From CAYRNR01 sp964425605 (GTDB taxonomy: Bacteria; Myxococcota_A; UBA796; UBA9615; CAYRNR01): DNA of 64,000 nucleotides. Position numbers and translations under genes: made by a program. Each line of letters opens with the position of its first letter. The stretch's first letter is position 1. The notes under the pieces are model-generated. The model searched no databases. It worked only from the letters and a program-made list of their open reading frames with translations, and was not told the DNA's origin. Below, piece by piece: positions 23,104 through 32,528 of the stretch. The stretch spans positions 1 to 64,000 of the forward strand of contig CAYRNR010000031.1 of NCBI GenBank assembly GCA_964425605.1, written 5' to 3'.

Positions 23104-24171
23104 CTAGCGGGGTGGAGCGACGGTCCCGCCGTCGCCCTTGCGTGGGGGGGCGACCTCGTCGTCGTCGTCGTCATCGGCGTCGTCGTCACCGGCCTGTATC
23201 GTCCCCCCCAGATCCTCGCCCTCGAAGGTGTCCTCGTCGGGGTCGTAGCGGAAGGTACGCTGCGAACCGTCGAGCACGGCGACGACCACGTCGCCGGCGC
23301 GGCGGGCCGCGGCGAGCTCGGCGAGGGCTGCGCGGGCGAACGCCATGGAGGCCTCGTCCCTGCCGGGCGCGAGGATGGCCCCGGCCACCTCGGCGCTGGA
23401 CTGCACCACGGCCTCCCCCTCTTCCGAGACGTGCAGCCCCATGGAGACGAACGCGTCGTCCCCGGTGCGGTACTGCAGCAGGTGGTCTCCCGCGGCCAGC
23501 AAGGCTGGCTTCTTGCGATCGAAGTTCCGGCCGTCCACCCGCAGCTCCGCCGCGATCTGATCCGGATCCTGAAGCCGCAGGCGCACGCTGCCGGTGGTGA
23601 ACCGGCCCGAGTGGGCCTCGCTGTACAGGGCCTCGATCTCGGGCGGGTAACGGGCGTCGAAGTCGCGGTCGGGATCCACGCTCGCTGCTGCGGTGAACGC
23701 CGCGCCCGCCGCGTCCTTGTCCCCGGACACGAAGGCCGCGACCCCGAGGTAGAAGTGCAGGTCGTACAGCAGGCCGTCCTCGACGAAGGCATCGGAGCAC
23801 AGCAGCGCCTGCCACGCCTTGTCGAAGGCGCGCGAGGCCTTGGCGTCCTCGAGCAGGTCGGTCAGCTCGCGGCCCTTCTCCACCAGCGCGCGGATCTCCT
23901 CCGCGGTCAGGTCCGCGCCGGAGCACTCCCGCACCATCACGTCTCCAGTCACGAACATCGGAGCACCGGAGAACACCGGGATCTCGCTGACGTGCACGCC
24001 GCGGGCACGCTTGCGCGCGTCGCCGAGGAGCTCGGCCGCCTGCTTGCGGGCCTTCGACTCCGCGGCGTCGCTGACCTCCCCCGGGCCGTAGATCAGCAGG
24101 ACACGCTTCGGTCCGGCGTGCGCCGGAAGGGCCAGCATCGACATCAGCAGCAGTAGCAGTCCCGTTCGCAA
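23104..24171 (-). CDS. Secreted protein with helical-repeat and PEGA-like regions, paralogue of the 39271 gene
   Basis: 355 residues from a TTG start at 24171, which is preceded by GGAGGG and gives a clean signal peptide (RTGLLLLLMSMLALPAHA). A longer reading would overlap the divergent SGNH gene. The body has a conserved pattern: a segment on LTAEEIRALVEKGREL, a helical-repeat stretch (LHFYLGVAAFVSGDKDAAGAAF), the DARYPPEIEALYSEA motif, then a beta stretch VRLRLQDPDQ..AELRVDG ending HLLQYRTG, typical of PEGA-like domains. The same order occurs in the protein at 39271-40611. An acidic and then Pro-rich C-terminus follows. This layout is common in secreted myxobacterial proteins of unknown function. 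Confidence 0.7.
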   Translation of the reverse strand: MRTGLLLLLMSMLALPAHAGPKRVLLIYGPGEVSDAAESKARKQAAELLGDARKRARGVHVSEIPVFSGAPMFVTGDVMVRECSGADLTAEEIRALVEKGRELTDLLEDAKASRAFDKAWQALLCSDAFVEDGLLYDLHFYLGVAAFVSGDKDAAGAAFTAAASVDPDRDFDARYPPEIEALYSEAHSGRFTTGSVRLRLQDPDQIAAELRVDGRNFDRKKPALLAAGDHLLQYRTGDDAFVSMGLHVSEEGEAVVQSSAEVAGAILAPGRDEASMAFARAALAELAAARRAGDVVVAVLDGSQRTFRYDPDEDTFEGEDLGGTIQAGDDDADDDDDDEVAPPRKGDGGTVAPPR

Positions 24172-24237
24172 CGCCGTGGAGTCCCTCCAGCCGGTGAACA
24201 CCCGGCCGATGATAGGCCATCCTGCCATAATGCGCGT

Positions 24238-25926
24238 ATGCGTCAATTCAACGTCTTGCTTTCACTGCTGCTTCTTCCGGCCGTCGCCCAGGCCCAGGAC
24301 GCCCGCATCCTCATGCTGGGCAACAGCTACACCGCGCAAAACGGCCTGCACCAGCTCCTCGACGAGGCCCTCACCGAGGCAGCGCCCGCGTGGTCGGACG
24401 TGTACGCCGAATCCATCGCGCCCGGGGGATACACCCTGGCCGACCACGCCGAGCGCGCCGACGGCAGTCAGGGCGACACGGCCCAGCGCGAGGCCCTGGT
24501 CACCGGCCCCGACGCGGGCTCGTGGACCTTCGTGTTCCTCCAGGACCAATCGCAGGTCCCGGGTTTCCCCCAGAGCGAGCCCATGTGGCAGGCCAGCCGC
24601 GACGGCGCCGTGATCCTGGACGGCCTCATCGCCGACGGCGGCGCCGAGACGGTGTTCGTGCTCACCTGGGGCCGCCGCGACGGGGACAGCACCAACCCCA
24701 CCCTCTACCCCGACTTCTCCACCATGCAGGGGCGCCTCCTCGACGGGTACCTGGCCTACGTCGACGCGGTCTCCAGCGACGACCACCAGGCCTGGGTCGC
24801 CCCGGCCGGGCTGGCCTTCGCCGAGATCCACGACGACCTCGTAGCCGCCGGCGAGGACCCCGCGGACACCGACTCGGCCTTCTACACCCTGTACTCCGGC
24901 GACGGGAGCCACCCCAGCCACGCCGGCTCCTACCTGGCCGCCCTGGCCGCCGCCGTCGCCCTCACCGGCCGCACCGTGATCGGCGTCTCCGGCCCCGACG
25001 GCCTGGACGCCGACACCATCGCCCTGCTGCAGAACGCAGCCTGGGACGCCGTCCAGGACGACCTCTTCGGCGCCGTACCCTACCGCTTCGCCCACGAGTG
25101 GGCCGACTGGACCGAGCCCCAGGACGTGGGCGTCGAGGGCAATATCGTCTCGGACACTGCACTGCGCCCCGTCGTCCGCGTCTCCGCCGATCTGCAGATC
25201 GAGGATCTCCACGTGGGCGCCGAGCACGACGGCTCAGTGGCCGGCGCCGGCGAGCTGCGCGTCACCGGCGGCACCACCACCGTGGACACGCTGACCCTGG
25301 GCGACGACGGCGACGTCCGCGTGGACGGCGGCTCGATGCTCGTCGGAGCGGTCACCGGCGACGGCGGCGCCATCCTCACCGGCGGTGACCTCCGCCTCGG
25401 CGGCGGCGACCTGTTCCGCCTGACCCACCGGGCCGGCACCCTGACCCTGGCTGGCCCCATCGTCCTGAACACCAGCTACGACCTCCCCGCCGACGCCACC
25501 TTGGGCTTCGAGGTCTCCCCTGACACCACCCCCACCGGGTCCTTCCTCGGCGAGGTCACCCTCGCGGGCACGGTCGCCGTAGCGGTCGACGGCGACCTCG
25601 GCGAGGCCGGCGAGATCGTCCTGATGGAGGCCGGAACCCTCGACACCACCGGCATGACCACGTCACTGCCCGAGGGCTACGCCCTCGACGTGACCGTCAC
25701 CGGCCTCTCGCTGCGATGGGGGCAGGGCGTGGGCGACGACGACGACGCCACCGAACCCGGCGACGACGACGACTCCACCCTGGCCGACGACGACGCGGGC
25801 ATCGACGACCCCGGCGACGGTGGGTGTTCGTGCGGATGTGGTTCGCGCGAGGCGGGGGCGAGCGCGGCGCTGCTGATATTGCTGCTGGGGCTACGGCTGA
25901 AGCGTGGCCGCCGGGGGCTCGTCTAG
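24238..25926 (+). CDS. SGNH/GDSL-family hydrolase with beta-repeat region and MYXO-CTERM-like tail
   Basis: 562 residues. The signal peptide ends AVAQA. The hydrolase domain (about 21-255) opens with LMLGNSYT, the block I Ser (Ser30) of a DUF4886-type SGNH enzyme; the closing block is GDGSHPSHAGSY (about 220-231), supplying Asp and His. Family members are esterases, often acting on acetylated carbohydrates. Residues about 290-490 form a Gly-rich beta-helix-like repeat (GELRVTGGTTTVDTLTLGDDG) similar to autotransporter-type repeats. An Asp-rich stretch is followed by CSCGCGSREAG, a hydrophobic helix and KRGRRG, a MYXO-CTERM-type tail. The enzyme is therefore predicted to be displayed on the cell surface. 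Confidence 0.85.
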   Translation: MRQFNVLLSLLLLPAVAQAQDARILMLGNSYTAQNGLHQLLDEALTEAAPAWSDVYAESIAPGGYTLADHAERADGSQGDTAQREALVTGPDAGSWTFVFLQDQSQVPGFPQSEPMWQASRDGAVILDGLIADGGAETVFVLTWGRRDGDSTNPTLYPDFSTMQGRLLDGYLAYVDAVSSDDHQAWVAPAGLAFAEIHDDLVAAGEDPADTDSAFYTLYSGDGSHPSHAGSYLAALAAAVALTGRTVIGVSGPDGLDADTIALLQNAAWDAVQDDLFGAVPYRFAHEWADWTEPQDVGVEGNIVSDTALRPVVRVSADLQIEDLHVGAEHDGSVAGAGELRVTGGTTTVDTLTLGDDGDVRVDGGSMLVGAVTGDGGAILTGGDLRLGGGDLFRLTHRAGTLTLAGPIVLNTSYDLPADATLGFEVSPDTTPTGSFLGEVTLAGTVAVAVDGDLGEAGEIVLMEAGTLDTTGMTTSLPEGYALDVTVTGLSLRWGQGVGDDDDATEPGDDDDSTLADDDAGIDDPGDGGCSCGCGSREAGASAALLILLLGLRLKRGRRGLV

Positions 25927-28814
25927 CACCCCGAGCTGGGATACACCGTGTCGTCCCCGTCGTCGCAGTCCCACCCCTCGTCGGGATAGCTCCCGCCGTC
26001 GTAGGGGCCGGGCTGCCACCACTCGGGGTGGCTGTCGCAGTCCAGATCCCACGAAGCGGCGCCAGGCCCGCCGTACGCGCCCATGTCCGACACGCTGGAG
26101 TCGGGATCGAGGTACCCCGGGTTGCCTGCGTCCACCAGCTGAGAGGCGGTGTCCAGGTGCAGATCCCACTGCATGGGGTCGGGGTCGGAGGTGTCGTTGA
26201 ACAGGGGATTGTGCGAGACGTTGCCGTCGTTTCCGCTGGGATCGGTCATCCCGGAGAAGTCGTCGGGCGTGTTGTTGTAGACACTGCAGTAGATCAGGGC
26301 TGCCGAAGCCGTGTCCGCCCTGATCCCACCGCCGCTGCCGGCCGCGCTGTTGCTCGACAGGATCACGCCGTCGAGGGCGGGGTAGGCGTAACTGCTGAGG
26401 AAGAGCCCACCGCCGTCGCCCGCGGCCGAGTTGCCGACCACCGCGACGTGGACCATCGTCGCGTAGGAGTAGCTGTCGAGGTACAGCCCGCCACCATCGA
26501 GCGTGGCGTCGTTCCCGGACACGATCACGTTGTTCAGCATCGGATCCGCGGCGCCGAGGTGGAAACCACCCCCGTACTCGCCGGCGCTGTTGCCGATGAT
26601 CGCGACGTTCGCCAGCGACGGGGTGCAGGTGGAATCGGCGATGTGGATGCCGCCGCCGCTGTCGGTGGTGGAGTTGTCCGCGACGGTGACGTTGACCAGC
26701 GCCGGAGACGACGTGCCGGCCAGGTACATCCCGCCGCCGTCCAGGGTGGCCAGGTTGCCGCTGATCTCCACGCCCTCCATGTCCGCATCCGCGTCCTCGA
26801 GGTACATCCCGCCGCCGTACTCCGACGCCACGTTCTCGAGGATGTCCACGTGGTCCACGGTCGGGGCCGCCCCCACCACGGCGATTCCACCGCCGCTGCC
26901 GCTGGCCTCGTTCAGGGACACGGTGACGCTCTGGAGCGCCGGGGCCGAGAGGTTCAGGTACAACCCGCCCCCGTCTCCACCGGCGGTGTTGCCGGTGACC
27001 AGCGCGTCTTCGACGAACGCCGTCGACGACGACAGGTAGATCCCCCCGCCCATGTCGTCGGCCGCGTTGCCGCTGACGGTCGCGTCGGTGAACGAAGGTG
27101 TCGAGCCGTCCACCGCGCAGATCCCGCCACCCTCCGCGGACGTGTTGTTCGAGACCACCACGCCGTCGAACACCGGATCGGAGCCGTCCACGTAGATGCC
27201 ACCCGCCCGCAGCGCGCCGTAGTTGTCGGTGATCGTGGCGCCGTCGAACTGCGGATCGCTGTCCTTGATGCGCACGCCCCCGCCGTACTGATCCGCGCTG
27301 TTGTCGGTGATCACGACGTCGGTGATCGTGGGGTACGAGTGGGTGGAGATGGACATGCCGCCGCCGTTCATGGCCGCGATGTTGAACGACATCTCGATGT
27401 CGGTGAGGCTGGGTGACGCCCCGAACATGTAGACGCCGCCACCCCCGCCGGTCACCTCGTTGTACGTGACGATCAAGCCCGAGACGGTGGGGGAGGAGCC
27501 GTCGATGTTCAGCCCCCCGCCCATGAACTCGAGGCCGTTGGTCAAGGTGAAGCCGCGTAGCACCGCGTCGGGTCCTTCGCCGTTGTGGATCCACACCACC
27601 GAGCCGGCTGCGTTGCCGTCGATCACCGTCAGGTGCTGTCCGGCGATGCCCACGAGATCCACCTCGCTGCCCCCGTAGTCGACGTTCTCGACATAGGTCC
27701 CCGGCTCGACGCAGATGACGTCCCCGTTCGACGCCACGTCGATGGCGTCCTGGATGAGGGCGTGGTCCGTGGGCACGGCCAGGTTGCACAGCACGCAGTC
27801 CTCGTCCGCGCTCCCGTCGCAGTCGTTGTCCAGGCCGTCGCAGAGCTCCGCGGCGTCGGGGCCGAGCCACGAGTTCGAGTCGTCGCAGTCGCCGTCGCAC
27901 ACCGAGAGCTGATCGCCGTCGCCGTCCACGGCCTCGTCGGTGGACGGATCGCAGTCGTTGTCCACCCCGTCGCACAGCTCCTGGGCGCCGGGGGCGACGT
28001 CTGCGTTGGTGTCGTCGCAGTCCTCGCAGGCCATGAACCCGTCGCCGTCGCCGTCGGCCTCGTCCCCGGGCACGACGCCATCGCAGTTGTTGTCCAGGCC
28101 GTCGCAGATCTCGGTCGCGCCGGTGTAGGTGTCGGCGTTGGTGTCGTCGCAGTCGTCCGCGCACTCCGCCTGGCCGTCCCCGTCGGCGTCGGCCTCGTCC
28201 GCGGGCAACACCGAGTCGCAGTCGTTGTCCGCGCCGTCGCACAGCTCAGCGGCTCCTGGATAGGTGTCCGCGTCGGCATCGTCGCAGTCCCCGTCGCAGG
28301 CCGAGACGCCGTCGCCGTCGCCGTCCGCGTCCTCGTCGGTGGCGGGATCGCAGTCGTTGTCCAGGCCGTCGCACAGCTCCGGGGCGCCGGGGTGGACCGT
28401 CGCGTTGGTGTCGTCGCAGTCCATGGGGTCGTCACACGTGGTGACGCCGTCGCCGTCCGCGTCGTCGAGGTTGAGCGACGCGTCGTTGTCGTCGCAGTCC
28501 TCGTCCGAGTCCCACCCGTCGCCGTCCGCGTCCACCGCGCCGGAGTCGTCGTCGTCGCCGGTGGTGTCGTCGTCGTCGCCGGTGGTGTCGTCGTCGTCAC
28601 CGGTGGTGTCGTCGTCGTCGCTGCCAACCGTGTCGTCGTCGTCGCCCTGACACCCGGACCAGGTGGCGCAGTCCGAGTCGTCGCAGTCGATGACCCCGTC
28701 GCCGTCGTTGTCCTGACCGTCGTCGCAGTCCTCGACGAGCGAGGGATCCTGGCATGAACACAGCAGCGCGATCGTGAGCGTTGGGACGAGAGCCGAGATA
28801 TGGAGTTTGAACAT
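25923..28814 (-). CDS. MopE-repeat and right-handed beta-helix lipoprotein with Cys-ending C-terminal module
   Basis: 963 residues. The start at 28814 has GGGGGAG 4 bases upstream. Lipobox LLCSC. An Asp-rich GDDDDTT tandem follows, then about eight MopE repeats, one of which reads CDGLDNNCDG. Residues about 345-860 are beta-helix repeats of the Pmp/DUF1565 kind (GGGIYLSSSTAFVEDALVTGN) with many GGG turns. The C-terminal 95 residues (DLHLDTASQLVDAGNPG, DMGAYGGPG, WWQPGPYD, WDCDD) end on a terminal Cys and are shared with the genes at 36269 and 50375. Its stop overlaps that of the SGNH gene by 4 bases. Probably a large surface adhesin or metal-binding filament. Confidence 0.88.
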   Translation of the reverse strand: MFKLHISALVPTLTIALLCSCQDPSLVEDCDDGQDNDGDGVIDCDDSDCATWSGCQGDDDDTVGSDDDDTTGDDDDTTGDDDDTTGDDDDSGAVDADGDGWDSDEDCDDNDASLNLDDADGDGVTTCDDPMDCDDTNATVHPGAPELCDGLDNDCDPATDEDADGDGDGVSACDGDCDDADADTYPGAAELCDGADNDCDSVLPADEADADGDGQAECADDCDDTNADTYTGATEICDGLDNNCDGVVPGDEADGDGDGFMACEDCDDTNADVAPGAQELCDGVDNDCDPSTDEAVDGDGDQLSVCDGDCDDSNSWLGPDAAELCDGLDNDCDGSADEDCVLCNLAVPTDHALIQDAIDVASNGDVICVEPGTYVENVDYGGSEVDLVGIAGQHLTVIDGNAAGSVVWIHNGEGPDAVLRGFTLTNGLEFMGGGLNIDGSSPTVSGLIVTYNEVTGGGGGVYMFGASPSLTDIEMSFNIAAMNGGGMSISTHSYPTITDVVITDNSADQYGGGVRIKDSDPQFDGATITDNYGALRAGGIYVDGSDPVFDGVVVSNNTSAEGGGICAVDGSTPSFTDATVSGNAADDMGGGIYLSSSTAFVEDALVTGNTAGGDGGGLYLNLSAPALQSVTVSLNEASGSGGGIAVVGAAPTVDHVDILENVASEYGGGMYLEDADADMEGVEISGNLATLDGGGMYLAGTSSPALVNVTVADNSTTDSGGGIHIADSTCTPSLANVAIIGNSAGEYGGGFHLGAADPMLNNVIVSGNDATLDGGGLYLDSYSYATMVHVAVVGNSAAGDGGGLFLSSYAYPALDGVILSSNSAAGSGGGIRADTASAALIYCSVYNNTPDDFSGMTDPSGNDGNVSHNPLFNDTSDPDPMQWDLHLDTASQLVDAGNPGYLDPDSSVSDMGAYGGPGAASWDLDCDSHPEWWQPGPYDGGSYPDEGWDCDDGDDTVYPSSGC

Positions 28815-28875
28815 GAACTCCCCCTTTCCGGAGCCCATGCTACCGCATCCTGCGAAGGGACCGCGAGAAACGCGA

Positions 28876-28971
28876 CTACCAGGAGGCGGTCACCGCGGCC
28901 GTCGCATCCAGGGCCAGACACAGGGTTCCCAGCACCACCATCGCCATCAGGATTCCTTGGATCGCTTTCAT
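28876..28971 (-). CDS. Very small signal-peptide-like membrane peptide
   Basis: 31 codons: MKAIQGILMAMVV, then a hydrophobic stretch LGTLCLALDATAA and VTASW. GAGGAG lies 7 bases before the ATG. It looks like a signal peptide with almost no mature protein, or a single-helix membrane peptide. It lies upstream of the beta-helix lipoprotein gene in the same direction with a 61-base gap and could be co-transcribed. It is short, so coding is uncertain. Confidence 0.4.
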   Translation of the reverse strand: MKAIQGILMAMVVLGTLCLALDATAAVTASW

Positions 28972-29215
28972 CGTGTCGCTCCTCGTCCTCCCCATGGAGC
29001 AACCCTCGTGCCAACCCCGCGACGCGAGCCCAGAATGAAGTCCAGTCAGACGTATCATGGTCGAATCACTACAGATCCTGGAGGACCGCGCAATGGCGGC
29101 GCGCTCTCGCTGGTGCCCCCTTCGCGTCACCCGGCGACGCACCCCGCGTCACTCGCCGACGCGCACGGGAACGTCCGGCGGGCCTGCGGTGTTGAGGCTC
29201 CCGTGGAGGTGGATC

Positions 29216-29941
29216 ATGAGTGGAGATCAGACCCAGGCGTTCGTGTACGCAGCCCTGGCGGGCCTGCTGGGGTTGGCACTGGGCGTCGGACTCACGGTGG
29301 CCCACTACAAGACGCGAGGTCTGCCCGAGTGCGAGGAGATCCAGCGCGCCCAGCCGGCCGAGGTCGCGGCGAGCGTGAAGCCCGAACGCTCGCGAGGAGG
29401 CGTCCCCACCGGCGCGAGCGACGAGGTGGCCGCGATCCTCGAGGACGAGATCGCCGATCTGGAGCAGGAACTCGATCGCCTGAGGATGGAGGCGGCCATG
29501 GCCAAGGGGCAGCTCAGCCACTACGAGGGTGATCCCCAGCCGTGGCCCGAAGAGGTGCACCCGGGGTTCCAGCCCGATGCCTTCGAGGCCGCGGCCGAGC
29601 AGGCCGTGGCCGAACTCGAGGACGCGGAGCTGCTGGAGGTGGACTGCGCCGAGTTCCCGTGCCTGGCGGTGTTCCGGTCCTTCGACGAGGGTCCCGAGTG
29701 GCACCAGGGTATCCACGAGCGCATGCCCGATCCCGAGGGGTACGACGGCGAGGTGGGCAAGATGGTGTGGGCGTCGGAGTCCAGCGGCGCAGAGGGGACG
29801 GCCAGGTTGCTGACCCTGGCGCTGATGCCGGAGGGTCACGAGGAGAGCGGCCTTCACGAGCGCACCGAGTTCCGCGCGGGCACGCTGACCGAGGAGATCG
29901 CGGACGAGGTGCTGAGCGAGCAGGCCGCCGACGAACGGTAG
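29216..29941 (+). CDS. Membrane-anchored coiled-coil protein of unknown function
   Basis: 241 residues. The ATG at 29216 has GGAGG 5 bases upstream. One transmembrane helix near the N-terminus (about 9-30) is followed by a spacer and a predicted coiled coil (about 70-105, EIADLEQELDRLRMEAAM). The C-terminal domain (about 115-240) contains VDCAEFPCLAVFRS with two Cys separated by four residues, possibly a disulfide, which suggests an extracytoplasmic location. It lies 21 bases upstream of the helicase gene in the same direction. No family recognised, although similar short anchored proteins are frequent in myxobacteria. Confidence 0.7.
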   Translation: MSGDQTQAFVYAALAGLLGLALGVGLTVAHYKTRGLPECEEIQRAQPAEVAASVKPERSRGGVPTGASDEVAAILEDEIADLEQELDRLRMEAAMAKGQLSHYEGDPQPWPEEVHPGFQPDAFEAAAEQAVAELEDAELLEVDCAEFPCLAVFRSFDEGPEWHQGIHERMPDPEGYDGEVGKMVWASESSGAEGTARLLTLALMPEGHEESGLHERTEFRAGTLTEEIADEVLSEQAADER

Positions 29942-29962
29942 ATCGCGTATCCTGCCCGGACC

Positions 29963-32509
29963 ATGAGCGATCCCATCCCCGATCTGATCTCCCGCCTCCC
30001 CGCCGACCGCCGTCTCGACGACGACGAGCTGCTCGAGCTGTACCTGGACTGGACCCTCGACCTGGGCATCGAGCTGTACGAGGCCCAGGAGGAGGCGGTG
30101 CTGGAGCTGATGGCCGGCAAGCACCTGGTGCTGGCCACGCCGACCGGGTCGGGCAAGTCGCTGGTGGCGGTGGCGATGCACCTGCGGGCGCTGGCGAGGG
30201 GGGAGGCGTCGGTGTACACGGCGCCGATCAAGGCGCTGGTGTCGGAGAAGTTCTTCGAGCTGTGCCGGATCTTCGGGGCGGACAACGTGGGCATGCTCAC
30301 CGGCGACGCGTCCATCAACCGCGACGCGCCCATCGTCTGCTGCACCCAGGAGGTGCTGTCGAACATGGTGCTGCGGCAGGGCGGCGACACGCCGTACCGC
30401 CACGTGGTGCTGGACGAGTTCCACTACTACGCGGACCCGGACCGCGGCATGGCGTGGCAGATCCCGCTGCTGGTGATGCCCGACGCCACGTTCCTGCTGA
30501 TGTCGGCGACCCTGGGGGACACCTCGTCGGTGGAGGAGGGGCTCGAGGCGCGCACCGGGCGAGCGGTCGGTGTGGTCACGTCGGTCCAGCGGCCGGTACC
30601 GCTGACGTTCAGCTACAGCCTCAAGCCGATCCACGAGACGATCTCGGACCTGATCTCGCGCAAGCGCGCGCCGGTGTACCTGGTCAACTTCAGCCAGCGC
30701 GAGGCGTCGGAGCAGGCCCAGAACCTCATGAGCGTGGACTTCACGCCCAAGGACCGCAAAAAGGAGATCGCCGCGGCGATCAAGGGGTTCCGGTTCGACA
30801 GCCCCTACGGCAAGACCATCCAGCGCTACCTGCTGCACGGCGTGGGGCTGCACCACGCGGGGCTGCTGCCCAAGTACCGGCTGCTGGTGGAGAAGCTGGC
30901 CCAGCAGGGGCTGCTTAAGGTGGTCAGCGGCACGGACACGCTGGGGGTGGGGGTCAACGTGCCCATCCGCACGGTGCTGCTGACCAAGCTGTGCAAGTTC
31001 GACGGCCAGCGGGTGCGGCACCTGTCGGTGCGGGAATTCCAGCAGGTGTCGGGCCGCGCCGGCCGCAAGGGGTTCGACGACAAGGGCTGGGTGGTGGTGC
31101 AGGCGCCGGAGCACGTGATCGAGAACAAGCGGCTCGTGGCCAAGGCCGCGGCATCGGGCAAGAAGAAGGTCGTCAAGCGCAAGGCGCCCACCAAGGGATT
31201 CATCCCGTGGGACCGCACCACGTTCGAGCGGCTGACCACCCAGCCGTGCGAACCGCTGGAGTCGGTGTTCCGCATCGACCACGGCATCTTGCTGAACCTG
31301 TTGCAGCAGGACATGGGCCCGGGCGGCGGCTACCGCGCCCTGGGCCGGCTCATCGAGGCCAGCTTCGAGCCGCGCGCGAAGAAGCGCCACCACCGTCGCC
31401 AGGCCAAGAGGCTGTTCGCCGCGCTGCGCGACGCTGGGATCGTCGAGCTGAAGCCGCGCGAGGGTCGCCGCGGCAAGGACATGGTGGTCAGCGGCGAGCT
31501 GCAGCAGGACTTCTCGCTGCACCACAGCCTGTCGCTGTTCCTCGTCGACGCGGTGGGACGGCTGGAGATGTCGGACGAGGAGTACGCCCTGAACGTGCTG
31601 ACCCTGGTGGAGTCCATCCTCGAGCACCCGCGGCCGGTCCTTTACGGCCAGATCAACAAGGCCAAGGGGGAGCTCGTGGCCCAGCTCAAGGCCGAGGGGG
31701 TGCCCTACGAGGAGCGGATGGAGGCGCTGGAGGACGTCACGTACCCCAAGCCGCTGGGGGACTGGATCTACGGCACCTTCGGCGGCTTCTCCGACGCCCA
31801 CCCTTGGGTCGGCGCCGAGGCCATCCGCCCCAAGTCCGTGGCCCGCGACATGGTCGAGGGGTACATGGCGTTCAACGACTTCGTCCACGAGTACGGGCTG
31901 CAGCGCATGGAGGGGGTGCTGTTGCGCTACCTGTCCCAGGCCTACAAGGGGCTCGTCCAGATCGTGCCGGCGGTGTTCAAGACCGAGGCGGTGATCGACG
32001 TCGAGGCGTTCCTGCGCACCGCCCTGGCCCGGGTGGACTCCTCGTTGCTCACGGAGTGGGAGCGGATGCTGGAGGTCCCCGAGGACCTCGCCGAGGACGT
32101 GGAGCTGCCCCAGCGGCCGAAGTTCGACCTGACGAAGGACACCAAGGCGTTCACCGCCCGGGTGCGCGCCGAGATGCACACGCTGGTGCGGGCGCTGGCC
32201 GGCGGCGACTTCGGCGACGCCGAGCACGCCGTGGCCCAGGACGCGGACGATCCGTGGACGGCGCCGCGGTTCGCCGAGGCCCTGGCGCCGTTCTCGAGCA
32301 GCTACGACCGCATCGTGTTCGACCACCGCGCGCGCCTGGCCGACAAGACCCTGCTGACCAAGATCGACCACCGCGTGTGGGAGGTCTCCCAGATCCTGTG
32401 CGATCCCGACGAGGACAACTTCTGGAGCATCGACGGGATCATCGACCTGACGGGGATCGAGGAGGTGGGGGACGAACCGCTGGTGCGGCTGGAGAAGATC
32501 GGGGTCTGA
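29963..32509 (+). CDS. DExH-box RNA/DNA helicase with DUF3516
   Basis: 848 residues, Ski2-like superfamily 2 helicase. Motif I ATPTGSGKS (58-66), motif II DEFH (151-154), motif III SAT (near 180), motif VI QVSGRAGRKG (about 360-369). The long C-terminal part corresponds to DUF3516, known from actinobacterial and deltaproteobacterial helicases of this class. The Lys-rich insert KKKVVKRKAPTKG lies between the helicase core and DUF3516. The family is expected to unwind structured RNA or RNA-containing duplexes in the cytoplasm; the physiological substrate is not established. No Shine-Dalgarno is evident and the gene may be translated by coupling from the gene 21 bases upstream. Confidence 0.92.
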   Translation: MSDPIPDLISRLPADRRLDDDELLELYLDWTLDLGIELYEAQEEAVLELMAGKHLVLATPTGSGKSLVAVAMHLRALARGEASVYTAPIKALVSEKFFELCRIFGADNVGMLTGDASINRDAPIVCCTQEVLSNMVLRQGGDTPYRHVVLDEFHYYADPDRGMAWQIPLLVMPDATFLLMSATLGDTSSVEEGLEARTGRAVGVVTSVQRPVPLTFSYSLKPIHETISDLISRKRAPVYLVNFSQREASEQAQNLMSVDFTPKDRKKEIAAAIKGFRFDSPYGKTIQRYLLHGVGLHHAGLLPKYRLLVEKLAQQGLLKVVSGTDTLGVGVNVPIRTVLLTKLCKFDGQRVRHLSVREFQQVSGRAGRKGFDDKGWVVVQAPEHVIENKRLVAKAAASGKKKVVKRKAPTKGFIPWDRTTFERLTTQPCEPLESVFRIDHGILLNLLQQDMGPGGGYRALGRLIEASFEPRAKKRHHRRQAKRLFAALRDAGIVELKPREGRRGKDMVVSGELQQDFSLHHSLSLFLVDAVGRLEMSDEEYALNVLTLVESILEHPRPVLYGQINKAKGELVAQLKAEGVPYEERMEALEDVTYPKPLGDWIYGTFGGFSDAHPWVGAEAIRPKSVARDMVEGYMAFNDFVHEYGLQRMEGVLLRYLSQAYKGLVQIVPAVFKTEAVIDVEAFLRTALARVDSSLLTEWERMLEVPEDLAEDVELPQRPKFDLTKDTKAFTARVRAEMHTLVRALAGGDFGDAEHAVAQDADDPWTAPRFAEALAPFSSSYDRIVFDHRARLADKTLLTKIDHRVWEVSQILCDPDEDNFWSIDGIIDLTGIEEVGDEPLVRLEKIGV

Positions 32510-32528
32510 ACCTGTCTGGAGCGGCGCC

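Noticed and set aside
23104..24246. Start of the PEGA-like gene at 24246
   Set aside because: It would overlap the divergent SGNH gene's first codons and place 25 residues before the signal peptide without a Shine-Dalgarno; TTG at 24171 is better supported.
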